A DNA stretch of 64,000 nucleotides from Desulforhopalus sp. IMCC35007 (GTDB taxonomy: Bacteria > Desulfobacterota > Desulfobulbia > Desulfobulbales > Desulfocapsaceae): NCBI RefSeq assembly GCF_005116575.1, contig NZ_SWCN01000002.1, positions 310,001-374,000 on the forward strand, given 5' to 3'. The notes below the pieces were generated by a model. It saw only the letters and a list, made by a program, of their open reading frames with translations. It ran no database searches and was not told the origin of the DNA. The position numbers and the translations under genes were made by a program. The first letter of the stretch is position 1. Every line of letters starts with the position of its first letter. Below, in pieces: positions 26,151 to 35,573 of this stretch.

Positions 26151-27029
26151 ATGGGTCATATTCTTATCCTTGTTTCTTCAGACAGTGAAATGCCGCTGCG
26201 CCAGGACCACCTTGACGCTGTTGCTGGTATCGCAGGGGCTGGCAGGGCTTCATGGAGATGGCTGAAATCCGGGAAAGCTGCTGAAATAAATGTAAATATA
26301 CTGCCTGAAACCTGGTCTTCTGCTGCTGTAGAGTTGCTGCTTGTCAAAGAGAGGATCGATTTTTTCTTGATAACAGATGATGGCTGTAGAAAGAAGAAAC
26401 TGCTTGTCTCGGACATGGATAATACCATGATTATTGGTGAGACTCTTGATGATCTGGCTGCGCTCTGCGGTTTAAAAGATGAAATTGCAGCTATTACCGA
26501 GAAGGCCATGTGTGGAGAGCTTGATTTTCCACAAGCATTACGGACGAGGGTTAAGATGCTCAAAGGATTGTCCACTTCAGCACTTGCCGAGACTGTGCAA
26601 CAGATACAATACATGCCAGGAGGTGAAACCCTCATCCGGGTCATGAGTGAACATGGTGCCCGTTGTGTCCTGGTTTCTGGTGGTTTTACCTGTTTTACAG
26701 AACCAGTGGCGAGACGGTTGGGGTTTCATGTACATCACGGAAATATACTGGAATGTAATGATAATAAGCTTACGGGTTACGTAAAAGAACCGATTCTTGA
26801 TCATCAGACAAAGCTTGCATTGCTCGTGCAAGCTGCAGAAGAACTCCAACTTTCTCTGGCTGAAACCCTGGCGATCGGTGATGGCGCCAATGATCTGGCT
26901 ATGATTTCCGCAGCTGGCCTTGGGGTTGGTTTTCACCCTAAGGCCTACCTTAAAAAAAGATCCAGAAATTCTGTAGTTTACGGCGATCTTACAGCACTTC
27001 TTTACCTTCAGGGCTATACAGATTTTTAG
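26151..27029 (+). CDS. serB: Phosphoserine phosphatase
   Basis: HAD-superfamily enzyme of 292 residues that makes serine from phosphoserine in the last step of serine synthesis. Motif I is SDMDNTMI (the nucleophile Asp, about residue 86), motif II SGGFTCFTE, and motif III GDGANDLAMISAAGLGVGFHPK. The cap region has KAMCGELDFPQALRTRVKMLKG, a SerB signature. The N-terminal 80 residues are a short, divergent form of the ACT-like domain seen in longer SerB proteins. It is apparently monocistronic. Confidence 0.93.
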   Translation: MGHILILVSSDSEMPLRQDHLDAVAGIAGAGRASWRWLKSGKAAEINVNILPETWSSAAVELLLVKERIDFFLITDDGCRKKKLLVSDMDNTMIIGETLDDLAALCGLKDEIAAITEKAMCGELDFPQALRTRVKMLKGLSTSALAETVQQIQYMPGGETLIRVMSEHGARCVLVSGGFTCFTEPVARRLGFHVHHGNILECNDNKLTGYVKEPILDHQTKLALLVQAAEELQLSLAETLAIGDGANDLAMISAAGLGVGFHPKAYLKKRSRNSVVYGDLTALLYLQGYTDF

Positions 27030-27528
27030 CCAGAACATGTTTTAAAATTTTGAATCAAATTCTGAGATAGTAGAAAAATATTCTTAGAACAATGCAGATT
27101 GCTTGGGGTGGGACTCCTGCCACACTTGTATATCTTGCGTTTCAATTTCTCCCCTTTTTTCCCTCACACCTTCGTTAACAGACATTAACTCCAGGGTGTC
27201 ATGCAGCTTTTCTTCTCTTTTTGAGCTGTTTTTTAACCCGGACAATAAAAATACCACAATGTAATATACTGAAACCATTGACTGTTCCATGGATATACCT
27301 TTTCTATCAATTATTGTTGGAGGTTTTTTCATTGTTTTCTCTTTATATATATCACTGTAATTGTGTATTATGTAAAGATAAGTGAGACGGGCCTTTGGTT
27401 GTGTCTCTGCATGTGCAAGGGTGGTGTAAGTGTGGTGGTAAGGAAAAACATGAGTAAAAAGTTTGATAGGTTTCGGCGCTGGTCTGTGCGTTGGTTTTAT
27501 TGGCTGAATTTTCAGAGGAGTTGGGTTT
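27030..27528. other. 500-bp region between serB and metF
   Basis: AT-rich intergenic DNA. It contains one weak 82-codon minus-strand frame (27084-27332) and the leader of the metF-like gene, which has GAGGAG about 9 nt before its ATG. I find no clear SAM, cobalamin or THF riboswitch hairpins. Confidence 0.4.
27084..27332 (-). CDS. Hypothetical small protein, doubtful
   Basis: A possible 82-residue protein with one hydrophobic stretch (MVSVYYIVVFLLSGL, about 20-34) and then a charged tail. That would fit a small single-pass membrane protein. No ribosome binding site stands out before the ATG and I recognise no family. The region may simply be non-coding. Confidence 0.2.
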   Translation of the reverse strand: MKKPPTIIDRKGISMEQSMVSVYYIVVFLLSGLKNSSKREEKLHDTLELMSVNEGVREKRGEIETQDIQVWQESHPKQSALF

Positions 27529-29028
27529 ATGAAGCGTAATTTTAATGATGATATTTCTACACCTGAAAAATTTGTAATAACCCTTGAGCTGGTGCCGGGA
27601 CGAGAGTTCAGTGGCCGGACGACGGACAGTATTAAAGAGATTTCGAATCAGGCCTTTGTTGACGGCAGGATCAGCGCGGTTTCCATCACGGACAATCCTG
27701 GAGGAAACCCGGCACTCAGTCCTGATGTGCTCGGGCGGGACATACTGGATAAAGGTATGGATGTCATTGTCCATTTCACCTGTCGGGACGCTAATAGAAT
27801 GGGCCTTGAGAGTCGTGCCCTGCAGCTTGCCCATATGGGACTCAAGAATATTCTGGCATTGACCGGGGACTATTCAGGTCAGGGCTTTGGAGGGCGTGGA
27901 ACTCCGGTGTTTGATTTTGACTCTGTCATCCTTACCTCCATGCTCAATGATCTGAACAGACGTCTGATCAAGGTGGGACATGATTCAGTTTTTGTAACAG
28001 GCTGTGCAATTTCTCCATTTAAATATACGGAAGCAGAAAGCTGGATTCAGTACAAAAAGCTGGAGAGAAAAATTGAAGAAGGGGCGTCCTTTGCCATCAC
28101 CCAGCTTGGCTATGATATCGATAAATACGAAGAACTTCTGTTTTTTATGCGGGATAAAGAGTTAGAGGTTCCCACTCTTGCATCCCTCTATCACCTGGGC
28201 AGGGGTGCAGCACGGGTGATGAATGGTGGTAAGGTCCCGGGGGTTCATGTCTCTTCTGATCTCTTTAACACGATTGAAAAACAATGGGATATTCCGGAGG
28301 AGGGTCGTGCCGCCGCCATTGAGAGAACGGCACGGCTTGGAGTTGTATTAAAAGGTATCGGGTATAAGGGAATACATCTTGGTGGTATTCACGGAAGTTT
28401 TGCGGTGGTGGAGAGAATTCTCGACAGAATGGAGGCCATTGAGCACAATTGGCAGGAATACCGTGCCGATTTTCAGGAAGATAAAAAGGACCGTTTTTAT
28501 CTCTATCATAAAGACATGGACCCCAAGCAGAAAATTCCTGCAAAAGATCCGATTACTCTCAACCTTTCAGAAAGTTGTCACTACCTCTTTTTACGCGCAG
28601 CCCATGACCTGTTTTTTGATAAGGCGGCAAGTCTGGCTCCTATGTATAAAAAACTGTCGAGCAGTCTTGATAAAACAAAGCGCTCCTGGATGCTGAAGCG
28701 CTTTGTTGAAGACCCGTTTAAAAAGATCGTGCTCTCCTGCGAGGGCTGCGGAGATTGTGGTATTCAGCATGTTGGCTTTCTCTGTCCTGAGTCGGGTTGT
28801 CCAAAGCATACCCGAAACGGTGCCTGTGGCGGCAGCAAGGACGGTTATTGTGAGGTTAATACCGATAAGCTCTGTGTCTGGGTGCGGGCCTATAAACGGA
28901 TGAAAAAATATGGAGAGACAGACAAGCTGACGGCGGAATATGTACCACCACGTCTGTGGGAATTAAAGGATACCTCTTCCTGGGTTAACTTTCATCTGGA
29001 CAGGGACCATCAGCGGGAGAGTAAATAG
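27529..29028 (+). CDS. metF: Methylenetetrahydrofolate reductase fused to MTHFR_C Cys-rich domain
   Basis: Protein of 499 residues. The N-terminal ~300 residues form a MetF TIM barrel (FVITLELVPGREFSG, AVSITDNPGGNP, NILALTGDYSGQG, FAITQLGYDIDKYEELLFFM), which reduces methylene-THF to methyl-THF with FAD. The C-terminal part is the MTHFR_C domain with a dense Cys pattern (CEGCGDCGIQHVGFLCPESGCPKHTRNGACGG) likely to bind an Fe-S cluster or zinc. In acetogens this domain occurs as separate MetV, which works with MetF in the methyl branch of the Wood-Ljungdahl pathway; many sulfate reducers carry the fused form. Other pathway genes are not adjacent. Confidence 0.9.
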   Translation: MKRNFNDDISTPEKFVITLELVPGREFSGRTTDSIKEISNQAFVDGRISAVSITDNPGGNPALSPDVLGRDILDKGMDVIVHFTCRDANRMGLESRALQLAHMGLKNILALTGDYSGQGFGGRGTPVFDFDSVILTSMLNDLNRRLIKVGHDSVFVTGCAISPFKYTEAESWIQYKKLERKIEEGASFAITQLGYDIDKYEELLFFMRDKELEVPTLASLYHLGRGAARVMNGGKVPGVHVSSDLFNTIEKQWDIPEEGRAAAIERTARLGVVLKGIGYKGIHLGGIHGSFAVVERILDRMEAIEHNWQEYRADFQEDKKDRFYLYHKDMDPKQKIPAKDPITLNLSESCHYLFLRAAHDLFFDKAASLAPMYKKLSSSLDKTKRSWMLKRFVEDPFKKIVLSCEGCGDCGIQHVGFLCPESGCPKHTRNGACGGSKDGYCEVNTDKLCVWVRAYKRMKKYGETDKLTAEYVPPRLWELKDTSSWVNFHLDRDHQRESK

Positions 29029-29056
29029 CCCAAAAGGTCCATTGAAGATGTACGAT

Positions 29057-29081
29057 AAAACCTGCCCTTAAGGCAGGTTTT
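29057..29081. terminator. Bidirectional Rho-independent terminator
   Basis: AAAACCTGCC (29057-29066) and GGCAGGTTTT (29072-29081) form a perfect 10-bp stem with a 5-nt loop and A/T ends on both sides. It serves both metF and the convergent kdsB; the kdsB stop codon (29070-29068) lies inside the hairpin. Confidence 0.88.
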
Positions 29082-29826
29082 GTAGTTTGCGCATCTGTTC
29101 ACTGATAAGATCCAGATCCTCGGGACGATCAACACCAAAGCCCTGGTAGTCAGTCATCACGACGTAGACCCCCATCCCGGCCTCAAGAAGGCGAAGCTGT
29201 TCCAGTTTCTCAATTTGTTCAAGGGGGCTTGGCGGCAAAGAGGTAAAGGTCCTGAGTGCTGAGATCCTGTAGGCATACAGGCCGATATGCAGGAGGTAAT
29301 CGGCGTCTCTTTCCTGAACGTCCCTGAAGTGGGGAATTTTTGATCTGGAAAAATAGAGGGCAAAGCCTCGTTCTGAGCGGACCACCTTGACGCGGTCTGG
29401 ATTTTCCGCCTGTTTTGAGTCAATGAGACGCGCAAGGGTTGTGACCTGAATATCTGGATTGACAAAAGGTTCAACCAGCTTTCCTGGCATGTCCAAATCC
29501 AGCGCCGGTTCATCTCCCTGGATGTTGACCACCACGGCTTCATCTTCAAGGCCGAGAATCTCGGCAGCTTCCATGATTCGGTCCGAGCCACTTGGGTGAC
29601 CCGGGTCGGTCATGACCACCGGAACGTCAAGTCGCTTCGCTGCGTCAAAGATTCTCTGATCGTCGGTTGCAAGACAGACCTTTTTCATTAACTGACACCG
29701 GGAAGCTCGTTCATAAACCCAGTAAAACATTGGTTTACCAAGGATGTCGGCAAGCGGCTTACCAGGAAATCTCGCCGATTTATATCGGGCAGGGATAATA
29801 GCGTAACAGGGAGGTAGGGTGCTCAT
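29068..29826 (-). CDS. kdsB: CMP-KDO synthetase
   Basis: Cytoplasmic 3-deoxy-manno-octulosonate cytidylyltransferase of 252 residues, which activates KDO with CTP for lipopolysaccharide core assembly. The N-terminal nucleotide-binding signature is [53 protein letters not shown] and [12 protein letters not shown] are typical KdsB motifs, followed by [14 protein letters not shown] and [18 protein letters not shown]. The length is normal. It follows waaA by 12 bp, forming a KDO operon. Confidence 0.96.
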   Translation of the reverse strand: MSTLPPCYAIIPARYKSARFPGKPLADILGKPMFYWVYERASRCQLMKKVCLATDDQRIFDAAKRLDVPVVMTDPGHPSGSDRIMEAAEILGLEDEAVVVNIQGDEPALDLDMPGKLVEPFVNPDIQVTTLARLIDSKQAENPDRVKVVRSERGFALYFSRSKIPHFRDVQERDADYLLHIGLYAYRISALRTFTSLPPSPLEQIEKLEQLRLLEAGMGVYVVMTDYQGFGVDRPEDLDLISEQMRKLQNLP

Positions 29827-29838
29827 GGTATCAATTAT

Positions 29839-31110
29839 CTAGAGGGCGTGAAGCTTTTCAGTAATTTTTTGGCACACAAAACGTGTACCGCCTTTTTTTG
29901 GGTCAAAATATTCCTGGACCTGTTCCAGAATACGATCTTTGTCTTCCTGGTCGTCGAGTTGTTTAAGGATTGTTGAGGTTAGCATATTCTCATCTGCAAC
30001 TTCTATGACCAGCCCGGAGGTTACAATTTCACGACCCACCCAGGCAAAATTCCTCCAGTAGGGACCGATGATTGGCCGTAGGCCAAATACTAACGGTTCA
30101 AGGAAATTCTGGCCACCCAAATTTACCAGAGAGCCACCGACAAAGGCAACTTTTGCCAGTTGATAGGCAAGGGCAAGTTCCCCGAAAACATCCCATATAA
30201 TGACTGCTGCGAGTGGGGTGTCTTCTCTGATATGTGAGCGTCTGCAGGTTACGATGTTGAGCTGCTGCAGTTTATCCTGCCAGACTTCTGCCCGGTCTAT
30301 GTGTTTTGGGAAGATACCGACGGTAATGTCAGAGCGCCTGGTCAACAGCTCTTTTACTGTTTTCAGGATCTTATCTTCTTCCTCACGGCGAATGGAGCCG
30401 AACAGGATAAAGGGCTGGTCTGCAGGGAGCAGCGATTGGAGCTTAACATCAGGCTGTGAATTTTTTATGGGCGTGATACGGTCAAATTTAATGTTGTTCA
30501 TGAGCCCAACCTTCTCCGTACCCATGACCCCTGCAAGTCTTGCCTGATCGAGCTCTGATATAGCCCAGGTTCTGTCGGGCCCGTAGGCATGGAAAAAGCT
30601 GCTGAACCGTTTATAGCTGCCGCAGCTCTTATCCGACATGCGACCGTTTATGAGAAAGACCGGCACACCCTTTTTTTGGGCGTAAACCAGAAATGCAGGC
30701 CAGAGCTCTGTTTCCACAATCACTGCCAGCCTGGGTGCAAAGCGATTGAAGGCCTTTTCCATTAAAAAAGGTGCATCAAAGGGAAAGTAAGCGATCTGAA
30801 GCTCAAAGCATGAAGTGTTACGCTTTTCCTTCGCCTTTTTGAGACTGTCGACACCTTCTTTGGTCCCGGAAGTCGCGAGAATATTTATTTTAAATTTTGA
30901 TTCCAGGGTTTGATTCAGTTCGTCGAGTACCATGTTGGTCAACATGGACTCTCCGCCTGACGCGGCCTGAATCCAGAGATCAAATGGCCCCTCGGGAGCC
31001 TTTGCCAGTGTTCTTTCCTGCCAGCCAAAGGAGGTGCGGCGTGCCCGTCGTAAAAACGGCAGGGCAAGCTTCCAGACAAGGCTATAGATGCGTAAAAAAA
31101 TCGTAATCAA
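29839..31110 (-). CDS. waaA: KDO transferase WaaA (KdtA)
   Basis: Membrane-associated glycosyltransferase of 423 residues that adds KDO from CMP-KDO to lipid IVA. A short N-terminal hydrophobic segment is followed by two Rossmann-like halves. Recognisable motifs are WIQAASGGESMLTN (catalytic Glu), VIVETELWPAFLVYAQKKGVPVFLINGRMSDKS, FGSIRREEE, FPKHIDRAE and KVAFVGGSLVNLGGQNFLEPLVFG. It precedes kdsB and shows that the outer membrane carries a KDO-lipid A inner core. Confidence 0.95.
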   Translation of the reverse strand: MITIFLRIYSLVWKLALPFLRRARRTSFGWQERTLAKAPEGPFDLWIQAASGGESMLTNMVLDELNQTLESKFKINILATSGTKEGVDSLKKAKEKRNTSCFELQIAYFPFDAPFLMEKAFNRFAPRLAVIVETELWPAFLVYAQKKGVPVFLINGRMSDKSCGSYKRFSSFFHAYGPDRTWAISELDQARLAGVMGTEKVGLMNNIKFDRITPIKNSQPDVKLQSLLPADQPFILFGSIRREEEDKILKTVKELLTRRSDITVGIFPKHIDRAEVWQDKLQQLNIVTCRRSHIREDTPLAAVIIWDVFGELALAYQLAKVAFVGGSLVNLGGQNFLEPLVFGLRPIIGPYWRNFAWVGREIVTSGLVIEVADENMLTSTILKQLDDQEDKDRILEQVQEYFDPKKGGTRFVCQKITEKLHAL

Positions 31111-31292
31111 TAGAATACTGCACAGTTGGAGGTTTGGAGTCTTTGGCCAAGGAGCATGAATGTATCATGCCGGTCGATCCTAGCCTGTTTACCAGGGTTT
31201 TTCAATGGTATTCATTGTGGAGGGGCTGCACGGGCGCACAGAAAGAGACGTGAACCTTAACCGCCTTTGGAATTGTTGGAAGATAAGGTGCC

Positions 31293-31312
31293 GCGGGCAA
31301 TGTTTCGCCCGC
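31293..31312 (-). terminator. Hairpin downstream of glpC
   Basis: GCGGGC (31293-31298) pairs with GCCCGC (31307-31312) around an 8-nt loop, about 35 bp after the glpC stop. No U-run follows on the minus strand, so it may be a weak terminator or a 3'-end stabiliser. Confidence 0.5.
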
Positions 31313-31345
31313 AGCAAGGTTTGCAATCAGGTAATATCAGTCTGG

Positions 31346-32626
31346 TTAGTCAATTAAGGCCAGCAGGTCTGGTCCCAGATAGGTTCGCTCGTTTTCGCCG
31401 AGGATACCTAAAGAGAGGCAGATCAGGGTCCAGAAGTGGACAACTCCGTAGTCTCCGCCGTAGAAATGGCCGATATCTTCCATCTGTGAGTGGCAGTTGT
31501 GGCAGGGGGTGAGTACATAAGCGGCCTTTGTGGCCGCGATCTGGTCAAACTTTCGCTTGCCGTAGGCCCTTCTGTGCTCGGTCATACCCGCCTGAAGGAA
31601 TCCGCCTCCACCACCGCAGCAGTAGTTGGCGCTGCGGTTTGGTTGCATGTCGATGAAGTTTTCCTCGCCCACCAGCTTTTTCACAACAAAGCGCATATCA
31701 TCGGCAATGGCGTCGCCATAAGCCTTACGGACGATCATACAGGGGTCCTGGACGGTGAACTTGATGTTATTCACATTCCAGTCTGAGTTGACCGGCAGTT
31801 TGCCTTCACGGATCCATTGTGCATAGTAGGTGACCAGGCTTTCCAGCTTGAAGTTTACATCCATGCCAAATTTGGCAATGGCATTCCACATGGTGTAGTA
31901 ACTATGACCACACTCTGTATTGAGCCATACCTTGCAGTCCAGTTCGTGAACGGCGTCGACACGGGTCTTGATAACCTGATACCAGGCGTCGTCATCTCCT
32001 GAAAACATACAGAAATTCTCGGCGGCCCAGCCTTTTGATGAATAGGTCCAGTCGGCACCGACCATATCAAAAATCTTCCAGAGAGGAACCATCTCATCGG
32101 GTTCGTTCATCGGTTCTCTGGAGTTCTGGTTGACGAAAAAATGGGCACCTTTTTTGTCCATGGGGGCTTGAAGATTTTCAAAACCGGACTGGGTTTCCCG
32201 GACTTCCTTGAGGACATCGTCCACCACAAAAACAAAGTCTTCCGGTGGCAGTCCCATAGCACTCGTGGAATCAGTTGAGCGAATCAGCTGGCAGGAGCGT
32301 ACGATTCCCGCAGGCTTTTTTTCCTGGGGCCAGTTGCCTCGTGCAATGAAGACCAGCTGGGATATGTCGATATTCATGGGGCAGACATGCTGGCATCTCT
32401 TGCATTGGGTGCAGCACCAGACCCATGGAGTCGTGGACAACTCTTCATCCATACCAAGCATGGCCATACGGATGAATTTTCTTGGGTCCATATTTTCAAG
32501 GCCTGACGCAGGACAGCCGGAAGAGCAGAGGCCACAGGTGAGGCATGCCTCAAAACTGGCCCCTTCCGGGAGCAGTTCCATGGCCTTTTCTTTAAAATTT
32601 ATTGTAGGTGTTTTTTGATCCGACAT
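31346..32626 (-). CDS. glpC: Anaerobic glycerol-3-phosphate dehydrogenase Fe-S subunit GlpC (HdrD/CCG family)
   Basis: Iron-sulfur electron-transfer subunit of 426 residues. The N-terminus has two [4Fe-4S] motifs, CLTCGLCSSGCP (about 29-40) and CCTQCKRCQHVCP (about 70-82). The C-terminal half has CCG-type cysteines: DPCMIVRKA near 294, NYCCGGGGGF near 337 and LTPCHNCHSQ near 377, as in heterodisulfide reductase subunit D and DsrK. GlpC anchors GlpAB and passes electrons to the quinone pool. The gene is third in glpABC, which supports the GlpC call over other CCG proteins; the sequence resembles HdrD-like proteins of sulfate reducers. Confidence 0.88.
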   Translation of the reverse strand: MSDQKTPTINFKEKAMELLPEGASFEACLTCGLCSSGCPASGLENMDPRKFIRMAMLGMDEELSTTPWVWCCTQCKRCQHVCPMNIDISQLVFIARGNWPQEKKPAGIVRSCQLIRSTDSTSAMGLPPEDFVFVVDDVLKEVRETQSGFENLQAPMDKKGAHFFVNQNSREPMNEPDEMVPLWKIFDMVGADWTYSSKGWAAENFCMFSGDDDAWYQVIKTRVDAVHELDCKVWLNTECGHSYYTMWNAIAKFGMDVNFKLESLVTYYAQWIREGKLPVNSDWNVNNIKFTVQDPCMIVRKAYGDAIADDMRFVVKKLVGEENFIDMQPNRSANYCCGGGGGFLQAGMTEHRRAYGKRKFDQIAATKAAYVLTPCHNCHSQMEDIGHFYGGDYGVVHFWTLICLSLGILGENERTYLGPDLLALID

Positions 32627-32648
32627 GGTTGTTCACACTCCCTGTCGC

Positions 32649-33932
32649 TTAAGCGTGTAAAAAATTATCGACAGCTTCTACTGCCTTATATGCTGTCGCA
32701 ATGGCAATACCAGCGCCACTTCGACTACGAATCCAGTCCTGATGTGCGAGGATAATGCCAGCCCCGAACAATCGCTGGTGATACGGCTTTCCATCTTTGC
32801 CCAGTGGTCTGAAAGAGCTGTCCACCTCGATGCCCGCCTTATGAATGGCATGGCCACGGACATCGGTGTACTGGTTGAGGTACCAGTCCTCTCTTTTTTC
32901 CGGCTGTGTAACAGGCAGGTCGAGGAGAGCCTCACTGATGCCTGTGATGTGTGCTTCCAGGCCTCCACTTAAAAAACGCCCGGTGGCAAGGATCACGGCC
33001 TTGGCGTGGATGGTGATGGGGCCGTAATTATCCCTGATGTGCAACACGACCTCATTGTCTTTAAACGTGAGGGATTGTACTTTTTGCTGGGGAATCAGGG
33101 TGAGGCCTTTTTGAGGAAAAACCTGTTCAAACATTTCTCTTAAGCGAATCCCAGGTACCGATGGGGGCATGGTAGGGATTTCAAAAATCTCAAGACCGGT
33201 CAGTCGTTCAAGCTCTGCCCGGACGAAATCAGGGCTGTGCATCCCAAGGACTGCAGGCAGGCCTATGACCTTTACCGCTTCTGCAACTACTTTTATGGCT
33301 TCTGCCAGTTTTTCACGGGTCTGTTCAACCTCAAGGGCACGGGCCATGACCTCGGGATAGATTTCTCCGCTTGTCATATCAGGAAAACTGATGCGCTCGG
33401 TGCGAAGGTTCGGCCATTTATCCTGAAGATTGGCGACGACCTGCCTGCCGCTAAAGCCTTTCAGGCCTTTGAAATCCACAATGACACAGGGCTTTTGGGC
33501 TGCAAATGCCTTCGGGCCAGGGGCCATGGTGGATGGCAGACAGAGAGTTTTCTTTAAGGTGCCGGCAGGACTGAGTGCTGTAATATTTGTTTTTCCAGGG
33601 CTCGAGTAGGCGATACCGCATTCACCGAGAAAGGTGGTGAACTGAATGAAAGCCTCTTCAATATCATTTGTTGAGATATCGCTTAAAGGGTGATTTGGGC
33701 AGTTATTTTTCAGGGTCTTGACGGACTCCCAGGGATTCTCTACTGCACCAGTCTCTCCTTCTATTTTACCAAGTAGATCAAGGTAGCCTGTGGTGTAGGC
33801 AACTGCACCGGTATTGCCCACCTGGGCGGTTGTTATGTTTTTATTAAGGGCAAATATTGATGCGGCAAAACCGGCAATACCGGAACCGATCACTGCCAGT
33901 TCTGTTTCAAAATGACGGGCTTCTTCTGTCAT
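32649..33932 (-). CDS. glpB: Anaerobic glycerol-3-phosphate dehydrogenase subunit B
   Basis: FMN/FAD-type subunit of the GlpABC dehydrogenase, 427 residues. The N-terminal dinucleotide motif is LAVIGSGIAGFAASIFAL, followed by GAVAYTTGYLDLLG, which is typical for GlpB. Later motifs are GLPAVLGMHSPDFVRAELERLTG, AVILATGRFLSGGLEA and LFGAGIILAHQDWIRSRSGAGIAIATAYKAVEAV. Flanked by glpA (24 bp upstream) and glpC (22 bp downstream) in the standard operon order. It may mediate electron flow between GlpA and GlpC. Confidence 0.93.
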   Translation of the reverse strand: MTEEARHFETELAVIGSGIAGFAASIFALNKNITTAQVGNTGAVAYTTGYLDLLGKIEGETGAVENPWESVKTLKNNCPNHPLSDISTNDIEEAFIQFTTFLGECGIAYSSPGKTNITALSPAGTLKKTLCLPSTMAPGPKAFAAQKPCVIVDFKGLKGFSGRQVVANLQDKWPNLRTERISFPDMTSGEIYPEVMARALEVEQTREKLAEAIKVVAEAVKVIGLPAVLGMHSPDFVRAELERLTGLEIFEIPTMPPSVPGIRLREMFEQVFPQKGLTLIPQQKVQSLTFKDNEVVLHIRDNYGPITIHAKAVILATGRFLSGGLEAHITGISEALLDLPVTQPEKREDWYLNQYTDVRGHAIHKAGIEVDSSFRPLGKDGKPYHQRLFGAGIILAHQDWIRSRSGAGIAIATAYKAVEAVDNFLHA

Positions 33933-33956
33933 GAACTTCTCCGCAAAAGTTGGGTT

Positions 33957-35573
33957 CTAATCGTTATCCAGATTATCGAGGTTATCAAGACCAAGCAGGC
34001 CGCAATGCAGGGCCTCAGCGAGTTCCATCTGGGCGGCTTGCTGGCCCCAGATGACCGTGCGCATGCCTTTAAAACGTTCGTTGAAAAAATCCCTCATGTG
34101 GATCAGACCGGTTTTGTCCTGATAGTAGCCACGGTCATAGAGATAGGAGGCTATTCGTATGCCGCAAAAAGAACCCTGACATGGACCTTTCCCAGCCCTT
34201 GAGCGCAGGGCAATTGCTTCCAGGGTCATCTCTTCTTCGGCACTCGGCGCGCATTTGACGATCTCATCAATGGCGGATTGAGGAACCATCTCGCATTCGC
34301 AGAGGATCATATCGTCGGCGTTGTTGGCCTTGTACCAGTAGCGAGGGGCTGCTCCCGGTTCGGTCCAGCGGCAGGCATCGCCATCAGGCAGTGGAGTCGT
34401 ATCTGTCTGACAGCCTACGGTGTTGCCCAGTCTTTCCGCGACAAGGTCAGAGGTTTTTTTTGCCATCATCCTGAAGGTGGTGAGTTTTCCTCCGGTGATG
34501 GTGCAGAAATTTTCCAGTCCCTGGGACGTGTGACCGAGCAGGGCAAAGCCTCTTGTGGCTTCACGGTCATCACCATCTCCTGAACTTTGCAGAAGCGGAC
34601 GTACCCTTGAAAAAGCACGAATATATCTGGCCGTGGCCAGAGCAGGAATCATCGCCGCACCTTCGATGACGTTGCGGTCAATCTCTTCCACGGTTGGAAC
34701 AACGCTGTCGAGATCGTTTGTGCGTATGGAGGTTGTTCCAAGAACCGAAACGGTACCGCCGGGGACAAGAATGTCACCATCGGATGGTGGTCTCAGCCGG
34801 TTCACAACATGATCGGCCATACGATCGTGACTGATGAGAAGCGTTCCCTTGGAGTAGGAAAGGTGTACATCTGTGCAGCCGGCAAGCTGGGCGATGTTCA
34901 TGGCCCAGGCACCGCCGGCATTGACGAACTGCCTGGCTCTGATATGCAGTGTCTCGCCGGTTCGGTTGTCCCTGCAGATCGCTTCTTTAATGAGGCCGTC
35001 CACTGTGATGAAATGTACAATCTGGGTATGGGGACGGTAGACACTATTGTTGAAAGCTCTGGCATGGGCGACGTTTTCAAGGGCCAGCCGAAAAGGATCA
35101 ATTGTCGCATCCGGAACCCGGTATGCCTTGACAAGCTCTTTTGAGAGTAAGGGTTCAAGGGCAATTGCCTCTGCAGGACTGAGTTCCTCTACCTGGATAC
35201 CAGCTGTCTTGCAAAATCCTGGGAATTTATCTGCAAATTCCAGATCGTCCCCTTTCACCGCTACAAAGAGACCGCCTGTGTCTTCGATACATTGGGGGGC
35301 CAGTTTTTTTAAGATCTCATTTTCAAGCCTGCACTCGATGGCTGCGTGCTGGTCGTTAGAGACATAACGGCCACCGGAGTGGAGAAGGCCGTGATTACCT
35401 CCCGATGCTCCCGCGCAGAGATCCTGCTTGTCGACAAGCAGCGTATGAATACCACGTAGAGCAAGATCACGCATAATCCCGGCACCGGTCACACCACCGC
35501 CAATGATTAAAACTTCAGTCTCCAGGGTTCGATGACCGGTTGCTGAGGGCTGTAAAACACCAGGGGAAACCAT
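33957..35573 (-). CDS. glpA: Anaerobic glycerol-3-phosphate dehydrogenase subunit A
   Basis: FAD-containing catalytic subunit that oxidises sn-glycerol 3-phosphate to dihydroxyacetone phosphate. The start at 35573 gives 538 residues, the usual GlpA length, with GAGG 10 nt upstream; the longer frame (to 35693) adds an unsupported N-terminus. The FAD motif is VLIIGGGVTGAGIMRDLALRG, followed by the DAO fold (GGNHGLLHSGGRY, GGAWAMNIAQLAG, RVRPLL, TITGGKLTTFRMMA). The C-terminus has a BFD-like Cys region (ILCECEMVP and GKGPCQGSFCG) likely to hold a [2Fe-2S] cluster. Upstream GAAA repeats may bind GlpR. Confidence 0.95.
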   Translation of the reverse strand: MVSPGVLQPSATGHRTLETEVLIIGGGVTGAGIMRDLALRGIHTLLVDKQDLCAGASGGNHGLLHSGGRYVSNDQHAAIECRLENEILKKLAPQCIEDTGGLFVAVKGDDLEFADKFPGFCKTAGIQVEELSPAEAIALEPLLSKELVKAYRVPDATIDPFRLALENVAHARAFNNSVYRPHTQIVHFITVDGLIKEAICRDNRTGETLHIRARQFVNAGGAWAMNIAQLAGCTDVHLSYSKGTLLISHDRMADHVVNRLRPPSDGDILVPGGTVSVLGTTSIRTNDLDSVVPTVEEIDRNVIEGAAMIPALATARYIRAFSRVRPLLQSSGDGDDREATRGFALLGHTSQGLENFCTITGGKLTTFRMMAKKTSDLVAERLGNTVGCQTDTTPLPDGDACRWTEPGAAPRYWYKANNADDMILCECEMVPQSAIDEIVKCAPSAEEEMTLEAIALRSRAGKGPCQGSFCGIRIASYLYDRGYYQDKTGLIHMRDFFNERFKGMRTVIWGQQAAQMELAEALHCGLLGLDNLDNLDND

